Origin: Annona cherimola
Lineage: Eukaryota; Streptophyta; Magnoliopsida; Magnoliales; Annonaceae
Reading direction: 5' to 3'
Length of the DNA: 64,000 nucleotides
Assembly (NCBI GenBank): GCA_030490835.1
Contig: CM059972.1
Span: 38,295,452-38,359,451, forward strand
The position numbers and the translations under genes are program-made. The stretch's first letter is position 1; each line of letters opens with the position of its first letter. Shown piece after piece: positions 14,283 through 25,312 of the stretch. Under the pieces are notes generated by a model. The model was given only the letters and a program-made list of their open reading frames with translations, was not told the origin of the DNA and ran no database searches.

Positions 14283-14300
14283 TGGTATCAGAGCAAGGAT
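14283..14300 (+). other. Primer-binding site of E1 (initiator tRNA-Met)
   Basis: TGGTATCAGAGC starts six bases after the end of the 5' LTR. It is complementary to the 3' end of plant initiator tRNA-Met, the usual minus-strand primer for these elements. A second copy of the motif, followed by the same GGATTGGTAAATAGG, lies about 80 bp downstream and suggests a small local duplication. Confidence 0.9.
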
Positions 14301-15610
14301 TGGTAAATAGGAGGAGAAGAAAAAAATAAAGAATAATGAAAGGATAGGTCTGATACCACAAGAGTTGGTATCAGAGCATGGATTGGTAAATAGGCGTGGT
14401 AAGAAAAGATTTGATATCACAAAGATGATATTTCAGCAAGAATTGATAGATAGATAGATAGATATAGAAGAAAAATGGAAAATGATGAAAGAGATAGATT
14501 GAGATTATAAAACATATACGATGTGTGTTGTCTTATATTGTGCGTAAATGATGACACAAGAATATGGTTAGTTAAGGAAATATAGCTGGTTTGCTATATT
14601 TCATAGTGTAGATAGTATATGAGGGAAAAATGATATGAGGACAATGAGATGAAGCAGGAGGTAGGAGAATTTAAGGAAAGACAAAGGATAGAAGGGAATC
14701 GGAACACATGACGGGTTATGGAACCCTACATAAAGATCCCCCATATCTAAGGCTTTACCATATCTCACATAAGATAGCACAAGACGGTGCTATATGATAT
14801 ATATGTTTAAGGTGCAAAGCTATAGTGGACATATGGAAGGCACCAAGGTACCAACTTTCTAATTGATTACTTGTTTAAGAATTTATAGTTATACTAAATT
14901 AACAGGTTATATAGGCATAATCTGTATGTGTAAGGAAAAGCAACCTTACGCCATGAAAAGAAAAGATAGAAATAAGAAAGGTAGGAAAAAGGAAGTTTCT
15001 TTTGACTCCTAATGTATTATGTTAGATGTTATGAAAATATGAATGCATTTGATTTTATTCAAGAGCTAAGTGTATATGAAAAAGGAAAGATCATTGATCT
15101 TTCCAGATTATAAAATTTACTATGTATGATGATTCTATGATCAGAAATGATCATATTGACTATGTGTGATATGAATGAATATTATAATAAGAAATGCTAT
15201 TGACGTAATTTTATATGTTGCATTCTACAACGTGCCTATCACCTTAGTTTTGAACAAGAGAAAGGCAGTTGCCGATATGAGTCAATAGGAAAGAAGAAAA
15301 GCTAGTAGCAAATCTAAATGACCAGGACAAGTGAGTCCATGAGCTCATTAATGACGGACAACTATAAACCCTAACTCAAAGGATTGAAGATGCTACCGCT
15401 ACAGGTAATACCTCACAGGTAGAAAGAATAGATAATTGCGGCTATAAAAAGAAGCCGTGGGATAAGCCACCCGAGGTTGGGTAGCCTAAATGATAGAAAT
15501 GGTTCAAAATCTTTGGATTTTTCCCAATAAGACCAAACAAGAAGATAGGAAGGAAACATGCCGATGTAGGTCGCACTTCCTATAAGAATGAATGATAAGG
15601 AGATAGAAAC

Positions 15611-15841
15611 ATGAAAGGCCCAATAGGACCAATTAGAAGAAGGCGAAAAGACGAACCGGTACAGGTAACGACTCTTAACCTAGTACCAAAACTCTTAAAG
15701 ATTGATGATGTTATGATAAAAGCAAGTAGGGAGGTTATCAACGCCTTTCTAGTTGAGCATCCACCTAAGTTCATAGGTGAATTAGATTTTATTCAAGCTG
15801 AGCGGTGGATGACTGAACCCAAGAACATGTTCAAGATTTGA
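15611..15841 (+). pseudogene. E1 gag remnant
   Basis: This is a 76-codon open stretch. Its C-terminal half (REVINAFLVEHPPKFIGE followed by an AERW motif) closely resembles the gag of the complete Tekay-like element at about 53352-53465 (RRAINAFLAQRPPKFSGE, then AEQW). It therefore corresponds to the start of the retrotransposon gag domain. The frame ends with TGA at 15839-15841, and nothing gag- or pol-like follows before the polypurine tract about 500 bp away. The zinc knuckles and the rest of gag-pol are missing. It is a fossil of a coding ancestor, not a functional gene. Confidence 0.75.
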
Positions 15842-16205
15842 ACATGTAGTCTTATGTGATATCTAAGCATTGATTGGCAATGCTTATAAGTAATAGAAAA
15901 CCCTAAATGGCTATTATGTCATAATCAAAGAAGGTAATCTGGAAGAATTGATAAGAAATATTTTCTAATAGGACACCAGGATGTAATACATGTTGGTAAT
16001 AAACATGTACAATTAGGGCAAAGATAACTTGCCACTGAAGACTAAGGAACCTAGTGTAAGACAAAAAAAGGAGTAAGAAAGGTTAGTTCAACCAAAGTTG
16101 ATTGCAGCTACTGGTTGATAGAAAATCTCTTAAATTAATGCAGAAAATAAGAAATAGTAGAGACAAGTGATAGGTCTATTGGACCAAGGCTAAAAATACC
16201 ACTAA

Positions 16206-16242
16206 GGCAGAGTAGCGCAGTGGAAGCGTAGTGGACCACTAA
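16206..16242 (+). other. Degenerate copy of the 5' half of initiator tRNA-Met
   Basis: The stretch containing CAGAGTAGCGCAGTGGAAGC follows the first 37 nucleotides of plant initiator tRNA-Met as I know it (…CAGAGTGGCGCAGCGGAAGCGTGG…). It differs at only a handful of positions, mostly C-to-T or G-to-A. Similarity stops in the anticodon loop, so no tRNA gene or 3' half is present. The tRNA sequence is from memory and the alignment was made by eye. Confidence 0.7.
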
Positions 16243-16333
16243 AATATTGGAGGAAGATGATAAGTTAGCAAATTTATATGAGCTTTACCCCTGACATTTG
16301 AAATGTAATAGGTTTCGGGACGAAACCTATTAT

Positions 16334-16346
16334 AAGGGGGGGAGGA
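16334..16346 (+). other. Polypurine tract of E1
   Basis: AAGGGGGGGAGGA lies directly before the 3' LTR start (TGTGATACCC at 16348). This is the normal place for plus-strand priming. The complete Tekay-like element has an equivalent tract at 57723-57733. Confidence 0.88.
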
Positions 16347-17335
16347 TTGTGATACCCGGACCCAAGTATGACTCATATGAAGGCATTTGGCATGTAATTA
16401 TGATACATGTATGCCTTGAATGAATTTTGGATGATTTTATGATTAATGATATTTTGCAATTAGGGTTTTAATAAAGAATAGTGATTAAAAATTTAATTGT
16501 CGGAGCCCAAAGTGAGTCGGTATGACCCGAGGGGAACAAGGATTGAAAGGTGAAAATGTGTTATGAATAATCATGTTAATTACCATGATTTAATTTATGG
16601 AGATTAAATTGTAATTATGGAATTAAGATGAAAAATGATAGAAAATTCATAACTTGACGCCTACAAGGCGGATTTTGATGAAATTTGAAAGGTAAGCTCA
16701 TCACGGTGTGCCCAATCTTATGAATGAATTGGATTAAGGGAATCACGATGGTATTAGGGTGATAATTAATTATTTTTATCCCAAATCCAAAAGATAAATT
16801 CAAGTGGTCATAAGTGGAGTTAGAAAACTCAGTTTGAGACGAAACTTGAGAAAGATGGATAAAACGATATGGTAGGAATGGATTAAGCTAATTATCATGG
16901 TATTTTCTTAATCACTACAGGACAAAACACGTTTATGGAGAAAAAGACAAAACAATTAAGCATGGGGATAAGGTGGCAAGAGATGGGTGGATTAGCACCC
17001 AAAAAAATCAGACTTTTTTTATTTTTAAAAATTATAAAATGCTCATGTAATTAGTTTAACCTCTAGCATAGTTAATGAGGGATTAAAGGGGCTGAAAATA
17101 TCAGCCACAAAATGCCAAAATGGGCAGCAAGGTGGACGTCCCATGTGTGGACAGCTAGGTGGCCCATCAATGCATGATTTTGTGATTTTTTCATTAAGAC
17201 AATTATTTTACTTGGGTAAAAATTAGCCAAGTGTACAAGGGATAAGTGCACATTTATGTGGACTTCAAATGGAATAAAAAAGGGGACATAGTTGTTGGAA
17301 AATTCTAGCAACCAACCCAAGTGACGTCCATAGCA

Positions 17336-17489
17336 AGAGAGAGAGAGAGAAGAGAGGAAACTAAGGAGAAAAAATTCTCCAAAATTCCAACAAGACTCAC
17401 ACGACCCCAAAAGAAAGAAAGGGAGAAAAGAGAAGGAAAAAGGGAAAGAAAAGCTTGGGAAGCTCGGGGCAAAGATTCAACCAAATCGG
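17336..17489 (+). promoter_or_regulatory. GA-rich putative leader ending in a 5' splice site (E1 3' LTR)
   Basis: A (GA)n-rich tract followed by purine-rich sequence ends at CGG|GTAAGT (donor at 17490). The same order (A/T-rich TATA-like box, purine-rich stretch, GTAAGT or GTATGT) is seen in the A-type copy at 20216-20316, in B-type copies (donors at 48931 and 59255), C-type (44505), D-type (63284) and F-type (31827). A role as transcribed leader is inferred from position and conservation. Confidence 0.5.
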
Positions 17490-19172
17490 GTAAGTACCCA
17501 TTGAGTTTAAGCCTTCCGATTTTCAAGTTTTCTTCTTGATTTGGAATCATGGTTTTGAGTCATAAAAGACCTCTTCAAGAAAATGTTTCAAATATTGAAG
17601 ATGCTTAGTTAAATACATTGGTTTATAAAGTTTAATTTGGGATTAATCAGACCATATCATCTAATCTACACTCATGTGTAGTAAATCTGGACCCGGAAAG
17701 GAAAATATGAAAGAAATAGTTAATGAACGATTTTTAGTATGAAAATTTGTGGGAAGACTCATGATGTAGCATTAAGAAACGACCAAATTTTCAGCTTAAA
17801 AGGATAAGCAAGTTGGAAATTAAAAATCCTGGTAAATCAACCTGGACAGGATTGAACGGGTGGCAGGATTAGCTTCACCAAATGATTTTTCATAATTTTT
17901 ATACAAGAAATTTTCGGCTGAAAATTTTACATGATATATAATACATGTCTAGTATCACACAATAAAAATAAAAATTAGGTTTTGATGGGTATAAATATAC
18001 CCCATAATTCACATGATTCAAGCTGTCTGAAAAAGGTTGCTGCTGTCCAGCAGAGTAAAAATACCAAAATAAATAGAAATACTAAATATTTCATACTGAA
18101 AATATTTATTTTGATTAATTCATGAAGTTATTAAGGTATGGTAGAAATTTTAGATCAAAACTACTTTATTTAATATTAATTCAAGATTTTGAGAATTCAG
18201 TGTTTCTGAATTCAGCATTATGGACAACTTAGAAATAAATCAAGAAAAATGTTAAATTCCAGGTTTTTTTTGATGGAATTTGACTTATAATGGGATATAA
18301 ACAAGTGATTATGAGTTTTTAACTTATTAGAGGTAAACAAGATTACCCTAAATATGATTTTGTTGAAGATATGCATAGGGGTGTCCAAAGAAGGGTGCGA
18401 AGGGTACTGAAGATATATATTAAAGTTGCTGTATGGAAACCATTTTATTTTAGAATTCAAATATGTGTTAATACACTAAATTTGGTTTAATAAAATCATG
18501 GTTTAAGGCTGGAAAATTTGGATTAAAAATCTGTTTAGGCCATGTTGCTAAAGAGAGCATTGAAACGACGAAAAAACGGGTTCTAAAGTTGCTGTTTTGG
18601 GAACCCTATGATAAATGGATTAAAAATTCAAAAATTAACCTTGAGTTATATGTTAATTAAGGGATTTAATCATGATTAAATTAGGATTAAATTTATATTT
18701 TAAGAAATTAGGATTAAAATTTTAAGAAACACATGATTTATGTATTGAGAAATGGACGTATATGAAGAGATAAGTATGAATAAATGATATATGGATTATG
18801 TAAGTTGTTAAAATGAAAAAATTCATAACAACATGATAAATACTTTGATTAGGGTGATGTTTAAGTAAATAATGATAATCTCAAATTTTGAGATTATTAT
18901 ATGATGTCTAAGTTAACAACTAAGTCTTTAAAATGAGCACCGTTATATGAAAAATGGAAAATATGTTAAAAATGATAAATGGAGGTAATGAAATTCCAAA
19001 TAATGATTTAATGAATGATTGTTATATGTATAGGCTATGTTGCTAAGTATGAATACCCGACTTGAAAGACAAGTGGGTTAAGTTAAATGAACTTATGTTG
19101 GTTGGAAAACTTAAGGAATATAATTATTTGAAGACGATGCAAATAAATGAAATATTATTTTCATTTATCTAG

Positions 19173-19219
19173 GCAAAGGCAAGGAAAAGAATGGAAGAAA
19201 AGGATTATGGCGATCTCAG
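19173..19219 (+). other. Conserved exon-like block in E1 3' LTR
   Basis: A 47-nt purine-rich block bounded by TTTCATTTATCTAG| and |GTAAGC. Blocks of 43-48 nt with the same beginning (GCAAAGGCAA or similar) and the same flanking AG/GT occur at 21945-21992 (A-type), 50275-50318 and 60580-60623 (B-type), 33958-34000 (F-type), and reversed near 10310-10360 and 6345-6400. It looks like a small internal exon. No transcript data are available to confirm it. Confidence 0.5.
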
Positions 19220-22200
19220 GTAAGCAAGCGAACTTTCTAAAATAATGTTTTCTTTCTATATGATGATATATGAATGAAATGTTTATGATTATGTTTTGAC
19301 GAATGGGCAAGCACAAGTTTTGAAAATGAAGGTTTTATTCTAAAGCCACAAGTTTTGGAAAATGATGGCTTTAATGAAAAACCTCAAGGTTTGCTTCATG
19401 GGAAGCAAGCAACGATTTTAAGATAAGGAATTTATCACAAGTTGTGATACCCGGACCCAAGTAGGACTCGTACGTATGTATTGGAAATGTAATTATGATG
19501 TGTATATGTATTAAATAAATTTTGAATGATTTTTGTGAATTATGTCACATTTTGAATTAGGGTTTCCATTGAAAACGGTGATTAAAAATTTAATCGCCGG
19601 AGCCCAAAGTGAGTCGGTATGACCCGAGGGGCTTAATGAGGATGGAATGGTGAAAATGTGTTATGAATAATCATGTTAATTACCATGATTTAATTTATGG
19701 ATATTAAAGTGTAATTATGGAATTAAGATGAAAAATGATAGAAAATTCATAACTTGACGCCTACAAGGCGGATTTCGATGAAATTTGAAAGGTAAGCTCA
19801 CGACGGTGGGCCCAATATTTTGAATGGATTGGATTAAGGGAATCATGATAGGATTAGGGAGATAATTAATTATTTTTATCCCCAAATCCAAAAGATAAAT
19901 TCAAGTGGTCATAAGTGGAGTTAGAAAACTCGGTTTGAGACAATACTTGAGAAAGATGGATAAAACGATATGACGAACGATGTGGTAGGAATGGATTAAG
20001 CTAATTATCATGGAATTTTCTTAATCACGAAAAGACTAAAGCCATTAAATGCAAGTCAAGGTGGGAAGCTTCATGGACGTTGCAATGAGGGTAATTTAGG
20101 AAGGTGGAAAATGGAAGTTACTTAAATGCCCTATGGGTTGCTTGAGCACCAAGAAAAGGGGCAAATAAAAGAGGAAAGAGGGGGAGCAAGGGCTGGACGT
20201 TTTCCAGCAAAGGAGAAGAGAGAGAGAGAAAGAGAGAGAGAGAAGAGAGAAGAGGAGGAAGAGGAGGCCATCTTGGAAGACCTATTGAGGATTGATTTCT
20301 CTCGAAAAAAATCCAGGTATGTGATGATTTAGTAACATTTTTCAAGGATTAAAGATGCCTAATTAATCAAGTTTATTTATAAAGTTTAATTTGGGGATTA
20401 ATCAGCCCATATCCTCTAATCTACACTCATGTGTAGCAAATCTGGACCTGGAAAGGAAAATATGGAAGAAATAGTTAATGAACTATTCATGTCATAAATT
20501 TTTTTTGGAAGACTCATGATCGGGTGATTAAGGAACGGCCTAATTTTCAGCTTAAAAGGATAAGCATGTTTGCAAATTAAAAATCTGGGAAAATCAACCT
20601 GGACAGGATTGAACTGGTGGCAGAATCAGCTGCACCAAATGATTTTTAATAATTTTTATACAAGTAAATTTGGGCTGTAAATTTACAGGATATATAAGAC
20701 ATATCAAGGATCACACAAAAAAAATAAAAATTTGGTTTTGATAGGTATATATATACCCCATAATTTACGTTATTTAGGCTGTCAGAAAAGGGATGCTGCT
20801 GTCCAGCAGAGTAAAAATAGAAAAATAAATATAAATACTAAATATTTCATGCTGTAAATATTTATTTTGGTTAATTAGTTCATTTATTAAGATATGTTAG
20901 AAATTTCAGATAAAAAATACTTGATTTGATATTAATTCAAGATTTTTGAGAATTCAGTGTGCCTGAATTCAGCATTATGGACAGCTTAAGGAATAAATCA
21001 AGATAAATATTAAATTCTAGGTTTTTGTGATGGAATTTGGCTTATAATGGGATATAAATAAATGATTATGAGGGTTTAACCTATTATAGGTAAACAAGAT
21101 TACCCTAAATATGATTTTTTAAAGATATGCAAAGGGATGTCCAAAGAGGGGTGCAAAGGGTACCCAAGATGTATATGAAAGTTGCTGTATGAAAACCATT
21201 TAATTATGGTATATGAATATGTGTTAATACCCTGAATTTGGGTTAAGAAAAGCATGGTCTAAGGCTGAAAAATTCGGATTAAAAATCTGTTTAGACCATG
21301 TTGCTAAAGAGAGCATTGAAATGACGAAAAACGGGTTCTAAAGTTGCTATTTTGGGAACCCTATGATAAATGGATTAAAATTTCAGAAATAGGTTTAATC
21401 ATGCTGAATTGAGATACAAGTTTCTGTTTTAAAAAAAGATTAAGAAAAACATAAGTATATGTTGAAAATGGACTTGTATGGAAGGATGAGTATGAATAAA
21501 TGATATATGGATTATGTAAGTTGTTAAAATGCAAAAATACATAAAAACATGATGAAAAATATGGATTAGGGTACTTTTTAAGTAAATAATGATAATCTCA
21601 AATTTTGAGATTATTATATGATGTCTAAGTTAGCAACTAAGTGCTTAAAATGATCACCGTTGTATGAAAAATGGAAAATATGTTTAAAATGATAAATGAT
21701 GGTAATAAACCTCCAAATAATGATTTAATAAATGATTGTTATATGCATGTAAGTTTACCCTACATAAGGATATTAAAAATGAATGGATAATTTGATATGT
21801 ATAGGCTATGTCGATACATATGAATACCCGACTTGAAAGACATGTAGGGTAAGATAGATGAACTTATGTAGGTTGGAAAACCTAAAGAATATAAGTATTT
21901 AAGTGATGATGCCAATAAATGAAATGTTATTTTCATTTATTTAGGCTAAAGTAAGGAAAATAATGGGAGGAAAGGGATTATGGCGATCTTGGGTAAGCAA
22001 GCGAACTTTCTAAAATAATGTTTTCTTTCTATATGATGATATGTGAATGAAATGTTTATGATTATGTTTTGACGAATGTGCAAGCACAAGTTTTGAAAAT
22101 GAAGGTTTCATTGCAAAGACACAAGTTTTGGAAAATGATGGCTTTAATAAAAAGCCTGAAGGTTTGCTTCATGGGAAGCAAGCAATGATTTTAAGATAAA

Positions 22201-23100
22201 GAATTTATCACAAGTGTTGCCTTTGATTGGCAATGCTTTATGTTAATGGATTGAGAAATTTGCTTATGTGTAAGCAAGTTCTCCATGATAATGTTTTCAA
22301 AGGATTTCACGTTTTATGTCGATGGTTTTAAGAATTTACTTTTAAGCAAGCAAGTTCTTTATGATGTTGTTTCAAAAGTATTTTATAAGAAAAAGAAAAT
22401 TTTACCCTTTTTCACAAAGTATTGTTTGCAAATAAGTTTTATATTATTTCTACAATAATTTGTGATAAACAATTATGTTTATGAAAGAAAAAGGAAAAGG
22501 GGAATTGATTTATGAAAAATATTTGTTTTACTAGGTCATGATATTAAATAATAAATGATGATTTGAACATAGTCCATATGCTTTGAAATGATATTCGAAA
22601 AGTTTTGATTTCCTTTAGATAAGGAAATCTATGTTGAAAATATCTTGAAAAATATTTATACAAATGTTGTTAAATGGAATTTAAAGATGACCAACCTCAT
22701 AAGTTGATTTTCTTAAAATAGTTTGATTTCCGATTGCTAAAGTAGCATACGAAAGATCATGCAAGGTTCCTTTATGTAAAAATGACAAAATTGATATGTG
22801 GACAAGAAATTGATTTTAGGATGGTTGAGAAGGAGTAGCATAATTGCATAAGTTTTGTGAGCAAAAGGCCCCAAAATGGAAACCAAGAAAATGTTAGAAA
22901 ATATATAGTTTAATTTTGAAAATTCAAAGGTTTTGAAATTCTTTTATAAGGATATTAAGATGTATTGTTTCTCAAACATTTCAAATATTTATCAAAATAT
23001 TTTAGTTAAAATGTTTCCAAAAGAATTTAAGGAACGTCATCTTAAAATTAGACTTCAAATGAAACTTGTTTAAAGTGGGTGCGCTCGCTTTATAAGTTGA

Positions 23101-23270
23101 CACGGATCGTGGTCTGTGACGTGCTTTTTCAAAATGATTTGTTTTAAAAAGACACAGACTTCGGTCTGTGATGTTTTTAAGTTATGGATGCAGACTGAAG
23201 TCTATGATCCCAGTTTTAAAGGATACAGCTACGGTCTGTAATACTTTAAACCAAACGGACTGCGGTCCGT
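23101..23270 (+). other. Array of five small hairpins with UNCG-class loops (A-type LTR)
   Basis: Five units about 35-45 nt apart, four of which clearly fold as CACRGAC-loop-GUCUGUG. The best is at 23153-23170: a 7-bp stem CACAGAC/GUCUGUG closed by C-UUCG-G. The unit at 23255-23270 is ACGGAC-UGCG-GUCCGU. Units at 23101 and 23191 pair with wobbles, and the one near 23225 is degenerate. Homologous arrays lie at 2967-3132, 27291-27456, and reversed at 5129-5302 and 42697-42876. In the 27441-27456 copy the stem has changed to AUGGAC/GUCCAU, a compensating double change. Confidence 0.7.
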
Positions 23271-23380
23271 CATGAAGATGTATGGTGCACCAGTACAAGG
23301 AATAGGCCGGTTGTAGAGCACAATTGGGATGACCGGGGCCCACTCTACATAAGGCCAAGTCGCTAAGGGATGGCAGGAGT

Positions 23381-23432
23381 GCCAGCGGCCCCTCCCTGAG
23401 ATGGGAGCAGGATAAAGGAACAGCCACCTGGC
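23381..23432 (+). other. Conserved bipartite RNA-like fold (A-type LTR)
   Basis: An outer helix, GCCAG-CGGC with GCC(A/G)C-CUGGC, encloses a hairpin CTCCC-TGAGAT-GGGAG. The same layout is present at 3242-3294, 27567-27618, 4966-5018 (reversed), 50685-50737, 60989-61041, 5933-5987 (reversed) and, for the inner hairpin, 34293-34308. In B-type copies the inner stem is CTCTC/GAGAG, and the reversed B-type copy has CTCTC/GGGAG, which pairs through a G-U wobble. Pairing kept despite sequence change argues for an RNA structure. It lies roughly 0.7-1.4 kb before the LTR 3' end. Confidence 0.65.
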
Positions 23433-23764
23433 TAGCATGCTGTTAAGGATTCTCTTCCAAAAGGTAGCATGATCACTTGTTAAGTGTCACTACTGGATGG
23501 GGAGAAATGCATTTGTATACGTTTTGCTTTTCAAAAGCCCAAAGATTGGAATATGAAAGCATTTATATGAAAAATTATCCTAAATTGGATTTTTATGAGC
23601 TATTATGTATAAGTTACCCTAAAAGCAGGGTGTTTTACACAAAATGTGTAAATATTAAGAATAAAAAGCGCAAAACTTTTCATGGAAAGAATTTATGACT
23701 TGTTTGCTATAAACAAGCCCCAAGATGGGGATTACGAACAAGGGTTTATGTTGGAAAATGTTTT

Positions 23765-24227
23765 GGACATAAGAATGTCCATTTCCAAAAGGTTTATGTG
23801 GAAAAAATGGTTGGACATGAGAATGTCCATTTCCTAAAGGGATATATGTTGGAACATGTGTGGACATAAAAATGTCCGTTTCTAAAAAAGTTTAAGGGAT
23901 AAAAGTGTTTGTGGACATATGAATGTCCTTTGCCAAAAAGGCTTACGTGAAATGTATTTTGGACATAAAAATGTCCATTACCAAAGTGTTTATGTGAAAA
24001 ATATTTTAGGGCGTATAAACATCCGTTTCCAACAAGGTTTACGTGGAAAAATGTTTTAGGACGTATAAATGTCCGTTTCCAACAAGGTTTACGTGGAAAA
24101 ATATTTTAGTACGTATGAACGTCCAGTGCCAAAATGATTTATGTGGAAAAACGTCTTTTCGTGGACATGAGAATGTCCATTGCCAAATATGGTTTATGTC
24201 AAGATGTTTTGGGACATAAAATGTCCC
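23765..24227 (+). repeat. Array of about ten GGACAT/ATGTCC hairpins (A-type LTR)
   Basis: Units of roughly 48-58 bp, each with a 16-nt inverted repeat such as GGACATAAGAATGTCC, separated by a TTTATGTGGAAAAAT-like spacer with a GCCAAA or TCCAAA motif. Starts are near 23765, 23813, 23861, 23913, 23961, 24008, 24059, 24108, 24164 and 24211. Related arrays lie at 4100-4625 (reversed), 13166-13523 with 13641-13704, and 27960-28225 with 41418-41660. Some units have changed both arms together. Confidence 0.72.
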
Positions 24228-24777
24228 CTGGCCAAAATGATTTATGAGAAAAATGTTTTAGGAAATGATTTTCAAGGAAGTCTTGCCCTAAAAGATAAAA
24301 TGCTTGCTTACTGAGTTATCACTCACGTTTTGTTTTTCAAACCTTAGATAGGTACTGGGAGACTCAAGCGGTCGAGGACCTAAGAAATGGAGAAAAGGTA
24401 CGAGATAGTACCATGTGGGCTAAAAGGATTAGCCATGGTGAGTGAAATGATATGAATGAAAGTATTTAGGTATGCTGACGTATATGAATTTATTTAAAGT
24501 TCTAAGTTCTAGGAGAACTAATGAATGAATGTATGTATGTCTAGAATGACAATGTCATGATTAGGTCAAGAGGACCTTTAATGTATAAGTGCATGTTGAG
24601 AAGTTATAAAGGATTTGTACAAGTGAATACAAGTGTACAATTGCTTATGTTATAAATGAAATAACGATGAATGAAGAAACGAAAAAGAATTTGGACGAGT
24701 TCAAATTAAAATCCCGCAACGTGATCAGGGCAACAATCCTAATTCACATTTGCCAATCAATAAGGTCTTGAGGTAAG

Positions 24778-24805
24778 TGATAACTCGTAAAAATACGAGT
24801 TATCA
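24778..24805 (+). repeat. Terminal palindrome of the 24778 LTR
   Basis: TGATAACTCGTA and TACGAGTTATCA flank a 4-base AAAA loop, giving a perfect 12-bp inverted repeat at the very start of the LTR. Confidence 0.9.
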
Positions 24806-25140
24806 TGGCCTATTTTAGACTATTTTTGCGTGTTAGTCCAAGAGATTAGGTTTAGTTTGCATCCATTTAGCTAAAATTTCACTCGCTTTGCATTTTAGGA
24901 GCATTATGTAGTTTTTATGCATTTTTAGTATAAATTAGGCATTTTTAGTTTATTTATTTAGTTTCATTCATTTTTACAGGAAGGACGAAGAATTACAAGC
25001 ACGCGAGCGAGTCGAATGCAGAACAGAGCCAAGTGAAGGAGCATGGGGTTGGCGCCCAAGCGCCATCCAGTGGCGCCCAGGGGCAATTCTACAAGCCTTT
25101 GCCAGAATCTCCAACACTTCACACAACACAGTGCATCCAG

Positions 25141-25312
25141 AGAGTTGGCGCCTAGGTGCCATTTTGTTAACATACAGACACAACCAGAAAAGTTTTTAGG
25201 TCAAAAGCATCCAGAGAGTTGGCGCCTAGGCGCCACTTCATTAACATACAGACACATCCAGAAGAGTTTTTAGGTCAAAAGCTTCCAGAGAGTTGGCGCC
25301 TAGGTGCCAATA
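25141..25312 (+). repeat. 74-bp tandem repeat with GGCGCC palindromes
   Basis: GAGAGTTGGCGCCTAGG recurs with GGCGCC at 25147, 25221 and 25295, exactly 74 bp apart. The spacer contains ACATACAGACAC and TTTTTAGGTCAAAAGC. The middle copy reads GGCGCCTAGGCGCC, a perfect 14-bp palindrome. A looser GGCGCCCAAGCGCC precedes the array at about 25049. Confidence 0.85.

Larger units (their letters stand above)
14278..16347 (+). mobile_element. E1 interior: short, largely non-coding, LARD-like
   Basis: The region between the two E1 LTRs is only 2.07 kb, against 6.3 kb in the complete Tekay-like element of this window. It holds a primer-binding site, a second similar TGGTATCAGAGC at about 14366, a GATA microsatellite (about 14447-14465), AT-rich DNA without reading frames to about 15600, a gag remnant, a 5' tRNA-half-like stretch and a polypurine tract. 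No protease, reverse transcriptase or integrase sequence is visible. With LTRs of 5.4-5.8 kb this fits a large retrotransposon derivative that depends on enzymes from a related element. A simple internal deletion is the alternative. Confidence 0.75.
16348..19442 (+). mobile_element. E1 element, 3' LTR, first segment
   Basis: It starts TGTGATACCCGGACCC right after the polypurine tract. It contains a TATA-like AATAAAAAAGGGG (about 17272), a GA-rich leader (about 17336-17460), the 5' splice-site-like GTAAGT at 17490 and the exon-like block 19173-19219. It is interrupted after CAAGT (19438-19442) by another A-type LTR. It continues at 26397 and again at 41407, giving a total of about 5.77 kb once insertions and duplicated target bases are removed. 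Confidence 0.9.

Noticed and set aside
16206..16242. Functional tRNA-Met gene
   Set aside because: Only the 5' half is present, the anticodon is not intact, and there is no 3' half or B box.
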